Positions 32,573-43,709 of a stretch of DNA of 64,000 bases are shown in pieces (within the stretch, counting starts at the first letter, position 1; each line of letters opens with the position of its first letter). The notes beneath the pieces are model-generated. The model did no database searches. It was not told where the DNA came from and saw nothing but the letters and a program-made list of their open reading frames with translations. The translations under genes were made by a program, and so were the position numbers. The stretch is from Pelobates cultripes (taxonomy: Eukaryota; Chordata; Amphibia; Anura; Pelobatidae). The stretch covers positions 260,198,529 through 260,262,528 of the forward strand of contig OW240915.1 of assembly GCA_933207985.1 (NCBI GenBank), read 5' to 3'.

Positions 32573-33248
32573 CTCAGTGCATCCACGTGAGCGCTAAAAA
32601 ACTCATTGACTATTTTTACACAGACACTAATTGCAATTTAAAAAGCCACAGTTGTTTGAAATTAACCTTTAATTGCCATTTTAAACTGTGTGTATCTGTA
32701 ACAAGGCCAAACATTCAAGGGTATGTAAACGTTTGATTTGGGCCATTTGGGTGATTTCTGTTATCATTATAATCTAAAAAGGAGCCAAACAACTATGTGA
32801 TAATAAATGGCTTCATATGATCACTATCCTCCAATCAAATACATTATTTTTGCATGATCAGTCATATTTTCAAAATATGATGGGAAGAGGGGTTTCGCCA
32901 CCAGAGATGTTCTTCTTCCCCTAGTGTGAGGGATGCTGTGATGCAGAGCAGGAACAGCTCTAATAAGAGCTAGTGATTTTGCACTCCAAGCAGAAAGAGA
33001 CAGCTGTTTTAGCTTTCTCCCACAAACATGAGACAAGGCTCTATGCTGTCGGACAACTGGTTTTAATGGGGCCACACATGGCCTTTTATGTCAGTCTCTA
33101 TGCAAGGGGCACTCTCCACTGGATCTGAGAGTAGACTACAGTTATAACATACACACGATTACATTGGCTCTCAAGTCCAGCACACTCCCATACAAAATAG
33201 GTTAATCACTCCCCTGTGCCTGAGAGATAATTGAGTCAGGTACTGTAT
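32573..33248. repeat. 676-bp direct repeat, copy A (with intact downstream sequence)
   Basis: Covers the 5' flank and terminal repeat of the Tc1 element plus adjoining LTR-like repeat. Matches 34718-35393 with constant offset 2145 and only two mismatches that I could see. After the shared TTAA, copy A continues AACTCAATTATC. Confidence 0.92.
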
Positions 33249-33760
33249 TAAACTCAATTATCTCCAGACACAGAAAACATACAGTTTAGCAGTACCCTGA
33301 AAGTACCCCCAAAACCCATGGAAACCCCACAAAAGTTACATCCCATGATAACCTCGATCTGGGTGACCAACATATCCAAAAATCACCCAGATTGGTTTAG
33401 GGGATCGGGATTTCCACAGAGGTCATATTTTGACCGACTGCACACAGGGCTCCTGCCCAAAAGAGTTCCATGAAATCAGGATGTGCACTTGGTCTCTTTC
33501 TGGAAGACTCAATACAGTCAGACTACCAAACGTAGCGGTTCGTGGATAGGTTTAGTCTATGTCTCTCGTTTGGGAACTTGCTCCCACGAACGCCTTTTAA
33601 TTCCCATACGTTTAACTGAACGTCGATGGAAGGGACGTTCTAGCGGTGTTCGCACCGTCGAGTGTCCGATTTGGGTTCCATGCACTCGACGACCAAACAC
33701 CGCTCTGTGTGTTCACGGCTAAAGATGGCCGCCGCCACGTGTTCGTATACCGAACAGCGA
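32830..33760 (-). repeat. LTR-like dispersed repeat (family also at 48730 and 51845)
   Basis: Shares ggaacagctct, ctctcaggtccag-type, actgtattaaactcaattatctcc and gaccgac blocks with 48730-49672. Contains a gatctgggtga...atatccaaaaatcacccagat word also found in the solo LTR at 3214. Probably LTR-derived; borders not resolved. Confidence 0.5.
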
Positions 33761-33924
33761 CAACTCAGCCAACCATTTAGAATGTTTGTGGTTTAGGAGT
33801 GTTAATGAGGTGACAGAGGTTAATGAGTGGCACACTCCGCATATGGGTGGTCTAGTTGTTAGATTGTTTGTTCGGCGGGTGAATGAAATAACATTTAAAA
33901 CAAAGGTAAAATTCAACGTCCTGA

Positions 33925-34256
33925 ACACATATTATATATACATTATACCCATTATATAAGGCACACATGCCACACATACATTCTATATACACGCAGCATA
34001 TACATTATGTATACATGCAGCACATACACTCAGTATAAATGCAGCACATACATTCTATATACATGCAGCATATACATTATGTATACATGCAGCACATTCT
34101 ATATACATGAAGCACATACATTCTATATACATGCAGCATATACATTATGTTTACATGCAGTACATACATTCTATATACATGCAGCACATACATTCTATAT
34201 ACACGCAGCATATACATTATGTATACATGCAGCACAAACATTCTATATACATGCAT
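33925..34256. repeat. Minisatellite 'ACATACATTCTATATACATGCAGC'
   Basis: About 24/48-bp units alternating acattctatatacatgcagc and acattatgtatacatgcagc, some 13 copies, ending 375 bp upstream of the MRPL15 start. Confidence 0.88.
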
Positions 34257-34399
34257 TGATAAGTTATTTTGTTTATAGAGTTTGCATTGTGTGATTACAG
34301 AGGTGAGTTAAACCATAAAATGTAATACTGCTTGTTAAAATCGCCAATTGGGAGATAAAATAGTATTGACAGTGAAGTCACTTTATGTGTGTATGTTCA

Positions 34400-34632
34400 T
34401 ACCCCGCGTTCCTCTGACCTACAATCCTAGCACAGCCCGCCCACCCACCTGCGAACCATATTTGCGGGCTCCCTGCGATTGGAAGACTCCGTTCACATAA
34501 ATAAAAATAATAATTTACAGATTTGCCCATTACCAAGATGTCGGCTGTGGCACTAGCAGTGACCGTAAAGCGCGAATGAGGGGGCGGCTCTCTTGGCTTC
34601 CGACTTCTGTCACTGCCCTTCATATCACAGAC
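34400..34632 (+). promoter_or_regulatory. MRPL15 promoter / 5' UTR region
   Basis: Moderately GC-rich, CpG-containing stretch directly upstream of the MRPL15 ATG, with GGGGCGG (Sp1-like) near 34580 and AAGATGTCGGC near 34536, which resembles the YY1/AAGATGGCGGC element of ribosomal-protein promoters with one mismatch. The transcription start is unknown. Confidence 0.5.
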
Positions 34633-34717
34633 ATGGCGGCCTCCGGGAGCAGCGGCGGACGGGCTGCAGGGGATCTACTGAAAGCCCTTCCCCGGGTTAC
34701 ACTAGCCAACCTCAGAC
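34633..34717 (+). CDS. MRPL15: MRPL15 (uL15m) exon 1, 5' coding part, truncated by a duplicated repeat
   Basis: ATG in good context (G at -3 and +4) opens MAASGSSGGRAAGDLLKALP followed by RVTLANLRP. This matches the N-terminus of mitochondrial large-ribosomal-subunit protein L15, a nuclear-encoded protein imported into the matrix. From 34718 the sequence is a near-identical copy of 32573 onward (Tc1 5' region and LTR-like repeat), so residues after Arg28/Pro29 (QCIHVSAKK...) are not MRPL15. No other MRPL15 exon could be recognised to the right. Position and divergent orientation relative to LYPLA1 agree with vertebrate synteny. Either the gene is broken here, or the assembly is wrong and the real exon continues elsewhere. 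An in-frame upstream ATG exists at 34576, but the conserved start is 34633. Confidence 0.85.
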
Positions 34718-35393
34718 CTCAGTGCATCCACGTGAGCGCTAAAAAACTCATTGACTATTTTTACACAGACACTAATTGCAATTTAAAAAGCCACAGTTGT
34801 TGGAAATTAACCTTTAATTGCCATTTTAAACTGTGTGCATCTGTAACAAGGCCAAACATTCAAGGGTATGTAAACGTTTGATTTGGGCCATTTGGGTGAT
34901 TTCTGTTATCATTATAATCTAAAAAGGAGCCAAACAACTATGTGATAATAAATGGCTTCATATGATCACTATCCTCCAATCAAATACATTATTTTTGCAT
35001 GATCAGTCATATTTTCAAAATATGATGGGAAGAGGGGTTTCGCCACCAGAGATGTTCTTCTTCCCCTAGTGTGAGGGATGCTGTGATGCAGAGCAGGAAC
35101 AGCTCTAATAAGAGCTAGTGATTTTGCACTCCAAGCAGAAAGAGACAGCTGTTTTAGCTTTCTCCCACAAACATGAGACAAGGCTCTATGCTGTCGGACA
35201 ACTGGTTTTAATGGGGCCACACATGGCCTTTTATGTCAGTCTCTATGCAAGGGGCACTCTCCACTGGATCTGAGAGTAGACTACAGTTATAACATACACA
35301 CGATTACATTGGCTCTCAAGTCCAGCACACTCCCATACAAAATAGGTTAATCACTCCCCTGTGCCTGAGAGATAATTGAGTCAGGTACTGTAT
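34718..35393. repeat. 676-bp direct repeat, copy B, joining MRPL15 exon 1 to a piggyBac end
   Basis: Starts inside MRPL15 codon 29 and ends at the TTAA of the piggyBac element. Nearly identical to copy A, implying a very young duplication or an assembly artefact. The junction shares the word CTCAG with the exon. Confidence 0.9.
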
Positions 35394-36131
35394 TAACCCC
35401 TTAAGGACACAGCTTCAGAAGCTTGACTTACGCTTAATGACACAAGCAATTTTTGCATTTTCTTGCTGTTTGCGTTCAACTGCAATTTGCATCTCTCTCA
35501 TTTATTGCACCGACACATATTATATACTGTTTTTTAAAGGACAGAAAGGGCTTTAATTTGATATAACATATATATATATATAAATGCTTACTTATTATAA
35601 AAAAAATACAGAAAAATGCAAAAAAATGAAAAATATTGTTTTTTTTTACAGTTTTTGCAATAATAATGTGTGCATAATTAGTGCAGGTTAAGGAAAGTAA
35701 TTAAAAATAAATTTATTTATTTGTTCTGATTTACAGAATATATAATGTGTCTGGGATTTTCAGTTTTTTTTGGTAGTTACAGGTCACAAAGCACAAGGAG
35801 TAAAATAAACTTTTAATGTGGAGCGATTTTAGAATTTGGTATGTTTGTCTTGTAAGCCTAATAGCCATAAAAGAAAACAAAATTGCCACACAAAAGTATA
35901 TATTTATATAAAGTAGACATCACAGGCTATTTACCTAAGGTGGTTTTGACACTTTCTACATAGCCATTTCACCGCCAACCTCTGCTAAATATTGGAGTAA
36001 AATTTAGTTTTTTGGGGTTTTTGGCACACAAACTTATAACAAAGAACTTCTCATGTTTATTTTGTAAAGTTGGTGTGTGCTATTCCTGTACAAAGTTTTA
36101 TCTTGTGTTCAGTTACATCTGCTGATTAAAA

Positions 36132-39058
36132 TGACACCCCCATTGTATGTCTTTGGCACTATTTCGTGAAGTTACAGTGCCATTTAGGTGACTTGTCCTT
36201 TTCAGTATTCACAGTAGATTTTTGAGAGACGGATTTAATGAGCCTATGCATCCATTTGGGGTATTATAACAGTTTGACTGTTCAAAAAAAAACCACAAAG
36301 GCCTACCATTTGTAAAAATAGACACTCCGGGGTATCTCATAAGGTGCATATTGTGCCTTAACATGCTCCCATTTTTTCACCAATATATGCCAAATTATGT
36401 GGTAAAAAATAATTTTGTGCGTTTTTTACATATGGATTGCATTTTTGCTAGGCATTTTGTATATTTCACATGTGCCACTAAGTTTAAACCCCCCAAATTA
36501 CGCTCAGCTAAGTCTTCTGAGTAAAAGGACACCCCCATTGTATGTCTTTGGCACTATTTCGTGAAGTTACAGTGCCATATAGGAGACCTGTCCTTTTCAG
36601 TATTCAAAGTAGAATTTTGAGAGACGGATTTAATGAGCCTATGCGTCCATTTGGGGTATTATAACAGTTTGACTGTTCAAAAAAACCCCACAAAGGCCTA
36701 CCATTTGTAAATGTAGACACTCCAGGGTATCTCATAAGGTGCATATTGTGCCTTAACATGCCCCCATTTTTTCACCAATATATGCCAAAGTATGTGGTAA
36801 AAAATAATTTTGTGAGTTTTTTACATATGGATTGCATTTTTGCTGGGCATTTTGTATATTGCACATGTGCCACTAAGTTCAAACCCCCCAAATTATGCTC
36901 AGCTAAGTCTTCTGAGTAAAATGACACCCCCATTATATGTCTTTGGCACTATTTCGTGAAGTTACAGTGCCATATAGGAGACCTATCCTTTTCAGTATTC
37001 AAAGTAGAATTTTGAGAGACGGATTTAATGAGCCTATGCGTCCATTTGGGGTATTATAACAGTTTGACTGTTCAAAAAAAACCCACAAAGGCCTACCATT
37101 TGTAAAAGAAGACACTCCAGGGTATCTCATAAGGTGCATATTGTGCCTTAACATGCTCCCATTTTTTCACCAATATATGCCAAATTATGTGGTAAAAAAA
37201 TACTTTTGCGTTTACATATTGTATGGATTGCATTTGCTAGGTATTTTCTTTTGTGTGCATTTTTACATGTGCCACGGTTCCAAAAACCCCCAAATTATGC
37301 TCAGCTGGTGCCTTCTGAGTAAAAAATGACACCTCATTGTATGTCTGGCACTATTTCGTGAAGTTACAGTGCCATATGAGACTCATCCTTTCAGTATTCA
37401 AAAGTAGAATTTTGAGAGACGGATTTAATGAGCCTATAAGGCCCATTTGGGGTAGTATTATAACAGTTTGACTGTTCAAAACCCCCGCAAAAGGCTCTAC
37501 CATTTGTAAAAAGTAGACACTCCAGGGTATCTCATAAGGTGCATATTGTGCCTTTAATATGCTCCTTCTATTTTTTCACCAATATATGCCAAATTATGTG
37601 GTAAAAAATAATTTTGTGCGTTTTTTACATATGGATTGCATTTCTGCTAGGCATTTTGTGTATTTCACATGTGCCACTAAGTTCAAACCCCCCAAATTAT
37701 GCTCAGATAAGTCTTCTGAGTAAAATGACACCCCCATTGTATGTCTTTGGCACTATTTCGTGAAGTTACAGTGCCATATAGGAGACCTATCCTTTTCAGT
37801 ATTCAAAGTAGAATTTTGAGAGACGGATTTAATGAGCCTATGCGTCCATTTGGGGTATTATAACAGTTTGACTGTTCAAAAAAAACCCACAAAGGCCTAC
37901 CATTTGTAAAAGAAGACACTCCAGGGTATCTCATAAGGTGCATATTGTGCCTTAACATGCTCCCATTTTTTCACCAATATATGCCAAATTATGTGGTAAA
38001 AAATAATTTTGTGCGTTTTTTACATATGGATTGCATTTTTGCTAGGCATTTTGTGTATTTCACATGTGCCACTAAGTTCAAACCCCCAAAATTGTTCTCA
38101 GCTAAGTCTTCTGCGTAAAATGACACCCCCATTGTATGTCTTTGGCATTATTTCGTGAAGTTACAGTGCCATATAGGAGACCTGTCCTTTTCAGTATTCA
38201 AAGTAGAATTTTGAGAGACGGATTTAATGAGCCTATGCGTCCATTTGGGGTATTATAACAGTTTGACTGTTCAAAAAAACCCCACAAAGGCCTACCATTT
38301 GTAAAAGTAGACACTCCAGGGTATCTCATAAGGTGCATATTGTGCCTTAACATGCTCCCATTTTTTCACCAATATATGCCAAATTATGTGGTAAAAAATA
38401 ATTTTGTGCGTTTTTTACATATGGATTGCATTTTTGCTGGGCATTTTGTATATTTCACATGTGCCACTAAGTTCAAACCCCCCAAATTATGCTCAGCTAA
38501 GTCTTCTGAGTAAAATGACACCCCCATTGTATGTCTTTGGCACTATTTCGTGAAGTTACAGTGCCATATAGGAGACCTATCCTTTTCAGTATTCAGAGTA
38601 GAATTTTGAGAGACGGATTTAATGAGCCTATGCGTCCATTTGGGGTATTATAACAGTTTGACTGTTCAAAAAAAACCCACAAAGGCCTACCATTTGTAAA
38701 AGTAGACACTCCAGGGTATCTCATAAGGTGCATATTGTGCCTTAACATGCTCCCATTTTTTCACCAATATATGCCAAATTATGTGGTAAAAAATAATTTT
38801 GTGCGTTTTTTACATATGGATTGCATTTTTGCTAGGCATTTTGTGTATTTCACATGTGCCACTAAGTTCAAACCCCCCAAATTATGCTCAGCTAAGTCTT
38901 CTGAGTAAAATGACACCCCCATTGTATGTCTTTGGCACTATTTCGTGAAGTTACAGTGCCATATAGGAGACCTATCCATTTCAGTATTTACAGTACAATT
39001 TTGAGAGATGGATTTAATTGGCCTATGCTTCAATTTGGGACATTATTGCAGTTGGAAA
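36132..39058. repeat. Satellite array, 395-bp period, about 7.4 units
   Basis: tgacacccccattgtatgtc recurs at about 36132, 36527, 36922, 37327, 37726, 38121, 38516 and 38911. Units are highly similar except the one at 37190-37600, which has many small indels. Each contains ccacaaaggcctaccattt, shared with the next array. Confidence 0.92.
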
Positions 39059-39059
39059 G

Positions 39060-40170
39060 TTCAAAAAAACCCACAAAGGCCTACCATTTCCTAAAGTAGA
39101 CACCCCAGGGTATTTCAAAAGGCATATTTTAAACCTTAGCGTAGGATAATTTTTTTGTTAGTTTGTACCAAGTCTAGTTACAATGAGCATTTTTTCTGCC
39201 TTTTTGACACACACTTGGAGATGTTACTGTATATTTTGTAATCCTTATGTGTGCTATGGCAGTAGAACACCTAATATGTTGCTCAGCTATGTCATCTTAG
39301 TGCTGCAATACCCCCATGTGTACCCTTTTCGGGGATATGTGGATGTTGAAGGGGCACATTGGAGACCAAGCCATATCAGTTTTTACCGAACTTTGAATTT
39401 TGACGCTCGGCCCATGTGCAATTTCCAAGCATCTTAGCAGGTTTTAAGTTCAAATTACCCCACAAAGGCCTACCATTTCTTAAAGTAGACACCCCAGGGC
39501 ATTTCAAAAGGCATATTTTAAACCTTAGCGTTGGATCATTTTTTTGTTAGTTTGTACCAAGTTTAGTTACAATTAGCATTTTTTCTGCCTTTTTGACACA
39601 CACTTGGAGATATTGCTGTATATTTTGCAATCCTTATGTGTGCTATGGCAGTAGAACACCTAATATGTTGCTCAGCTATGTCATCTTAGTGCAACAATAC
39701 CCCCATGTGTACCCTTTTCAGGGATATGTGGATGTTGAAGGGGCACATTGGAGACCAAGCCATATCATTTTTACCGAACTTTGAATTTTGACGCTCGGCC
39801 CATGTGCAATTTCTAAGCATCTTAGCAGGTTTTAAGTTCAAATTACCCCACAAAGGCCTACCATTTCTTAAAGTAGACACCCCAGGGCATTTCAAAAGGC
39901 ATATTTTAAACCTTAGCGTTGGATCATTTTTTTGTTAGTTTGTACCAAGTTTAGTTACAATTAGCATTTTTTCTGCCTTTTTGACACACACTTGGAGATA
40001 TTGCTGTATATTTTGCAATCCTTATGTGTGCTATGGCAGTAGAACACCTAATATGTTGCTCAGCTATGTCCTCTTAGTGCAACAATACCCCCATGTGTAC
40101 CTTTTTCAGGGTTATGTGGATGTTGAAGGGGCACCTTGGAGACACATCACTTTCATATTTTTCAAAAGTG
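39060..40170. repeat. Satellite array, 388-bp period, about 3 units
   Basis: ccacaaaggcctaccatttc recurs at 39071, 39460 and 39848. It is related to the 395-bp array by its first 80 bp only, so the two are diverged subfamilies of one satellite. Confidence 0.88.
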
Positions 40171-40359
40171 GATGCTGGGCCAAAGTGTTATTTTAGCAGC
40201 CCAGGACTGCAAATTACCTCTCAAAGACCACATATATTTTTAAGTATAAGCAGCTCATCAATTCAAATTATGAACAAGTGCATACTATTTGCTGTGAAAA
40301 GGGGGAATAGTTGGCTTAATCCTATCTGGGGGTAGTACCCAGTGATCTGTGTCACGGGC

Positions 40360-40622
40360 AACGCTGTCACGGATTCCAAAACACAGACAGACTACAAAGA
40401 GAGAGAACACAGAGAGAGACACTTGTAATACCGGTCCTTAGAATGGCCGGGCTATACAAGCAGAGAATAGTCAAGGTACAAGCCGAGGTCAAAGGGGTAA
40501 AGAGAAACGGAACAACGATAGGACAAGCCGAGGTCAAGGATCAGAGAAGACAGGATAAACGGGAGACAAAGCCAAGATTTGGTAACCAGACAGTTGACTA
40601 AATTCAGACCCCAAAACTGGTC
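40360..40622. repeat. Unassigned dispersed-repeat fragment between satellite and transposase
   Basis: A-rich/G-rich sequence with repeated acaagccgaggtcaa (two copies near 40478 and 40523) and an internal gtcacgg pair. It looks like a piece of an LTR retrotransposon, but no borders could be set. Confidence 0.35.
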
Positions 40623-40625
40623 TGC

Positions 40626-42304
40626 TTATTCGGCCTGGGTGTGGAAAACTTTAAAACAGTGGCCAATACATAGGCCGGGCTGAGAGGGGCAATCAGGGCA
40701 GTAATAGCTAGTCTCAACTCTTACGCCCCTCTTGTAACACACCCTGCATCTTTTCTGGGGGTTTTTCTTTCTGGGGGTTGATGGAATCTTGAAGCAGAAG
40801 TGACCTACCTCCATTCTTCTGCTAAGCTCGACTGATGGTCCCCCTCTGTGGCACTCAAGTAACCCAGAAATTAGCTGAAATTGAAATGAAAGGAATGTGC
40901 ATTTCAGCTGAGCATTTGCCTTTTTAAAAATAATAAAGGCATTGTGGACTGCCGTCTGCATTATATATATGCCCACTTTTTTATACCATGCCCTGGTTTT
41001 GCGCATGATTAGATACGGCTGCATTAGTTGATCGGACAGATCAACTCCCCCCATATGTCGATTATATTGCTGTATGCAGACTGGCACCCGTTTATATTCC
41101 TCTCTGCCACGAACTGCGACCCTGCGAGTGTTTTCCCCGTGGATGGTAGTTAGGATGAAAACCTCCTTTTTATCGCGGTACTTGAGTGCCAGCAGTTCAT
41201 TCTGGCAGAGAGCTGCTGTTTCCCCCTTTTTTAATTTTTTTTCTGCTAGAGCCTTTGGGAAACCTGTGCGACTCTTCCTGATAGTGCCACAGGCCACGGT
41301 CTCAAAACAGTACAGCATTTGTAAGAGTGGGATGCTGTTATAAAAGTTATCGATGTATAAGTGATAACCATAGTTAAGTAAGGGCATTATTAAATCCCAG
41401 ACAATTTTCCCACTTGTCCCTATTATATCTGGGCAACCTGGGGGATCAATGTGGCTATCCCTTCCTTCGTATACACGGAAGGTGTATACATAGCCACTGC
41501 CACTTTCACATAATTTATAAAATTTGATCCCATACCGGGATCTTTTGGATGGGATATATTGTCTAAATCCCAGTCTTCCCTTATATTTCATGAGGGACTC
41601 ATCAATTGAAATGTGTTTTTTGGGGGTGTAAATAGTGGCAATTTTTCATTTAAGTGGGAAATTAGGGGGCGTATTTTATAAAGAATGTCATACTGTGGAT
41701 GACCTTTTGGGGGGCACTTCATATTGTCATTAAAGTGCATAAAACGCAGTATGTCCTCATATCGCTCCCTATGCATTGTCTGGGAAAAAATGGGGGTATT
41801 AAAAATAGGATTTTTAGTCCAATACATTCTAATTGTGGGCTTTTTAACTATCCCCATTAACATTGTCAGTGCCCAGAATTGTTTAATTTCTGGCACACTG
41901 GTTGGGTACCATCTCTCTGTCCTGGCGATTCGGGAGTCTTGGTTGCGTGCAAGATATTGCTCCGCATACAGATTTGTCTGGGTAACTACCTCCCCAAAAA
42001 AATCATCCCCCAAAAACAGCTCCATACAATCCAGCGCATTATAGCCAGACAGGTCAGCCTGTATGCCAGGATTGGCAGTGAACACTGGGATGTCTGGTGA
42101 AAAATGATTAGGGGGTACCCAGTCATCTGTGCCATATTGAACATTAGGGGAATCAGCGATTTCCTCTGATGTTACTGCAGAATCTGGCACATAGTCCCTG
42201 TCCCCTGCGTCACTCCCTGCGTCACTCTCTGAGGCAGTGTCGGTCGCCTCTGAGTCAGCGGCTAACAGGGCATAAGCCTCCTCTGCGCTATACTTTCGCA
42301 ACAT
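40626..42304 (-). pseudogene. piggyBac transposase, one-base frameshift, otherwise near complete
   Basis: Start at 42304 (MLRKYSAEEAYALLAADSEA; an in-frame ATG six codons upstream at 42322 is possible). The acidic N-terminal region is followed by the DDE_Tnp_1_7 core: YGTDDWVPP, YPTSVPEIKQFWALTMLMGI, MYWTKNPIF, RFMHFNDN. The frame breaks in a run of six A (about 41621-41626), where one more A would restore it. Then IDESLMKYKGR with the first catalytic Asp, YHLYIDNFYNS with the second, GGVDLSDQ with the third, and a C-terminal cysteine-rich finger (RCRVCYKRG, YYCPDCPSQPGLC, HCFKVFH). Total about 560 residues, normal for the family. All acidic catalytic residues are present, so this may be a very recent death or a sequencing error. 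Confidence 0.93.
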
Positions 42305-42967
42305 TGTTAATACAGTTAACACAGAAACAAAAAAACTTTAACTAAATAACTAAACTTTTTTTTTTTACCCCTAACTAAATTCCCCAATTAACACTAAATT
42401 CCACCCACCCAACTAACTAAATCACAAATTAATAAAATAAAATAATAAAATTGAACCCCTTAGGGTTACAAAAAAAAAAAAAATTTAACCCTTAAGTGTA
42501 AAAAAAAAAATAGATCACAGTAAAGTACTGTGACCTGTATATTGATCACTGCTAGCAGTGATCAAGCAGCAGGGAAAGGGTTAATTTTTTTTTTTTGACA
42601 GGGGAAAGGGATAGGTAATTTTTATTATAACTTAGCTAATATTCAGGGAAACAATGTAGCACCGATCCGTCTCTCTCCACTTCACAAACCCACAAGAGGT
42701 GGAGGGAGGCGGATCAGATGTCCCAGCAGCATTGTGACCGCTGTGACTGGCTGTCACAGCGATCACATGTGCTGGGACATCGCGATTTGCTGTTGCTGGT
42801 CTGCCCCTGACTCGAAGGCACCCAGCAACAGCGTTAACCCCGCGATCGCCGGCACTGCGGCGATCGCGGGGTTAATTTTACCGCGTGACGGACGAGGTCC
42901 GTCACCCGTCGTTAAGGGCATCCCCAGGATGACGGACCTCGTCCGTCACCCGTCCTGAAGGGGTTAA

Positions 42968-43709
42968 ACTAAGAGTGGCTTGGCCATGCTGTGTAAATTA
43001 TAATAATAACGATCCTGCTAGGCCCTTCGCAGGGTAAGGCTTAATCTGTGTGTGTGTCGGCTTGGTCTAGATCATCTTCCTGTCAGAGATGTGGCCTGAA
43101 ATAATTTTGTGGTGTAAGAGCTTTTCCTTGAGTGTGTGTGTGTGTGTGTGTGTGTACTTTTTAGGCTTGAGCAGGTGTAGCGTTATCAAGCTGAGTGAAT
43201 GTGTTGATTTACTACAATGCATTGAGCGGTAAAATACTCGAGACGAAGCAGGGGTCAATCGGTGCTGTGTTAACTAGCTCCTTAGTATGTAGGTATTTCA
43301 CCTTGCTAGATTTCAGGCGTGTGTTAAGCTAGGGGTAAGATTTAGTGGTACTATTGCTATGCTTGAAAGCATGGGCCACTGTGATGTAAATACGACCCTA
43401 GCCAATACCAACTCACTGTTGTTAAGTTAGTTAAAATAAAAACAAGCAGTTGACCAGTACCAGTCTCTGACAGGGGCTAGAATGAGGTATATGGAGGTTC
43501 TCTCATCTGCAGCGGTAAGTGTCCCGGTCAGCCGGCTCCGCCGGCAGTATATCATCATCTCGGTCAGGTGCCCGAGCCCTTGCCAGTCCGAGTCAGGGTA
43601 GATAACGGTCTAAATTGATCAAAACAACCAAAAATGTAAAATAACATGAAAATTAAAGTCAGACTTAAACTCAGTCTCAGCGTTCTTGTATTCCAGCAGC
43701 CCCGTCGGC
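42968..43709 (-). other. L1 spacer / 3' part after ORF1, truncated; contains (GT)n at 43132-43154
   Basis: Lies downstream of the minus-strand L1 ORF1 but carries no ORF2 reading frame. Ends exactly at the piggyBac right terminus. The GT microsatellite is about 11 units. Confidence 0.5.

Larger units (their letters stand above)
30879..32825 (-). mobile_element. Decayed Tc1-like transposon
   Basis: Long imperfect inverted ends: left gttcaaaagtctgcatacccc, right caagggtatgtaaacgttt, with outer motifs gagtgaccagg / atatgatcac. A transposase relic fills the middle and a TTAA MITE (31028-31528) is inserted near the left end. The exact TA borders are uncertain. Confidence 0.75.
35393..42967 (-). 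mobile_element. piggyBac-type transposon (7.6 kb) with internal satellite arrays
   Basis: Left terminus TTAACCCCTTAAGGAC (35393), right terminus GTCCTGAAGGGGTTAA (ends 42967): inverted ends with one mismatch, bounded by TTAA at both sides. The transposase is at the right on the minus strand. The subterminal right end has gtccgtcacccgtcc / ggacgaggtccgtcac palindromes. About 4 kb is tandem satellite and about 250 bp (40360-40620) is another dispersed repeat. Short relatives occur at 385 and 60796. Confidence 0.85.

Noticed and set aside
32824..35220. Identical 83-codon minus frames at 32824-33075 and 34969-35220
   Set aside because: Identity reflects the DNA duplication; the frame is in a repeat and shows no domain.
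36132..40170. Possible CRISPR-like or coding repeat array
   Set aside because: Units are 388-395 bp without spacers and with stops in all frames; it is satellite DNA in a eukaryotic genome.
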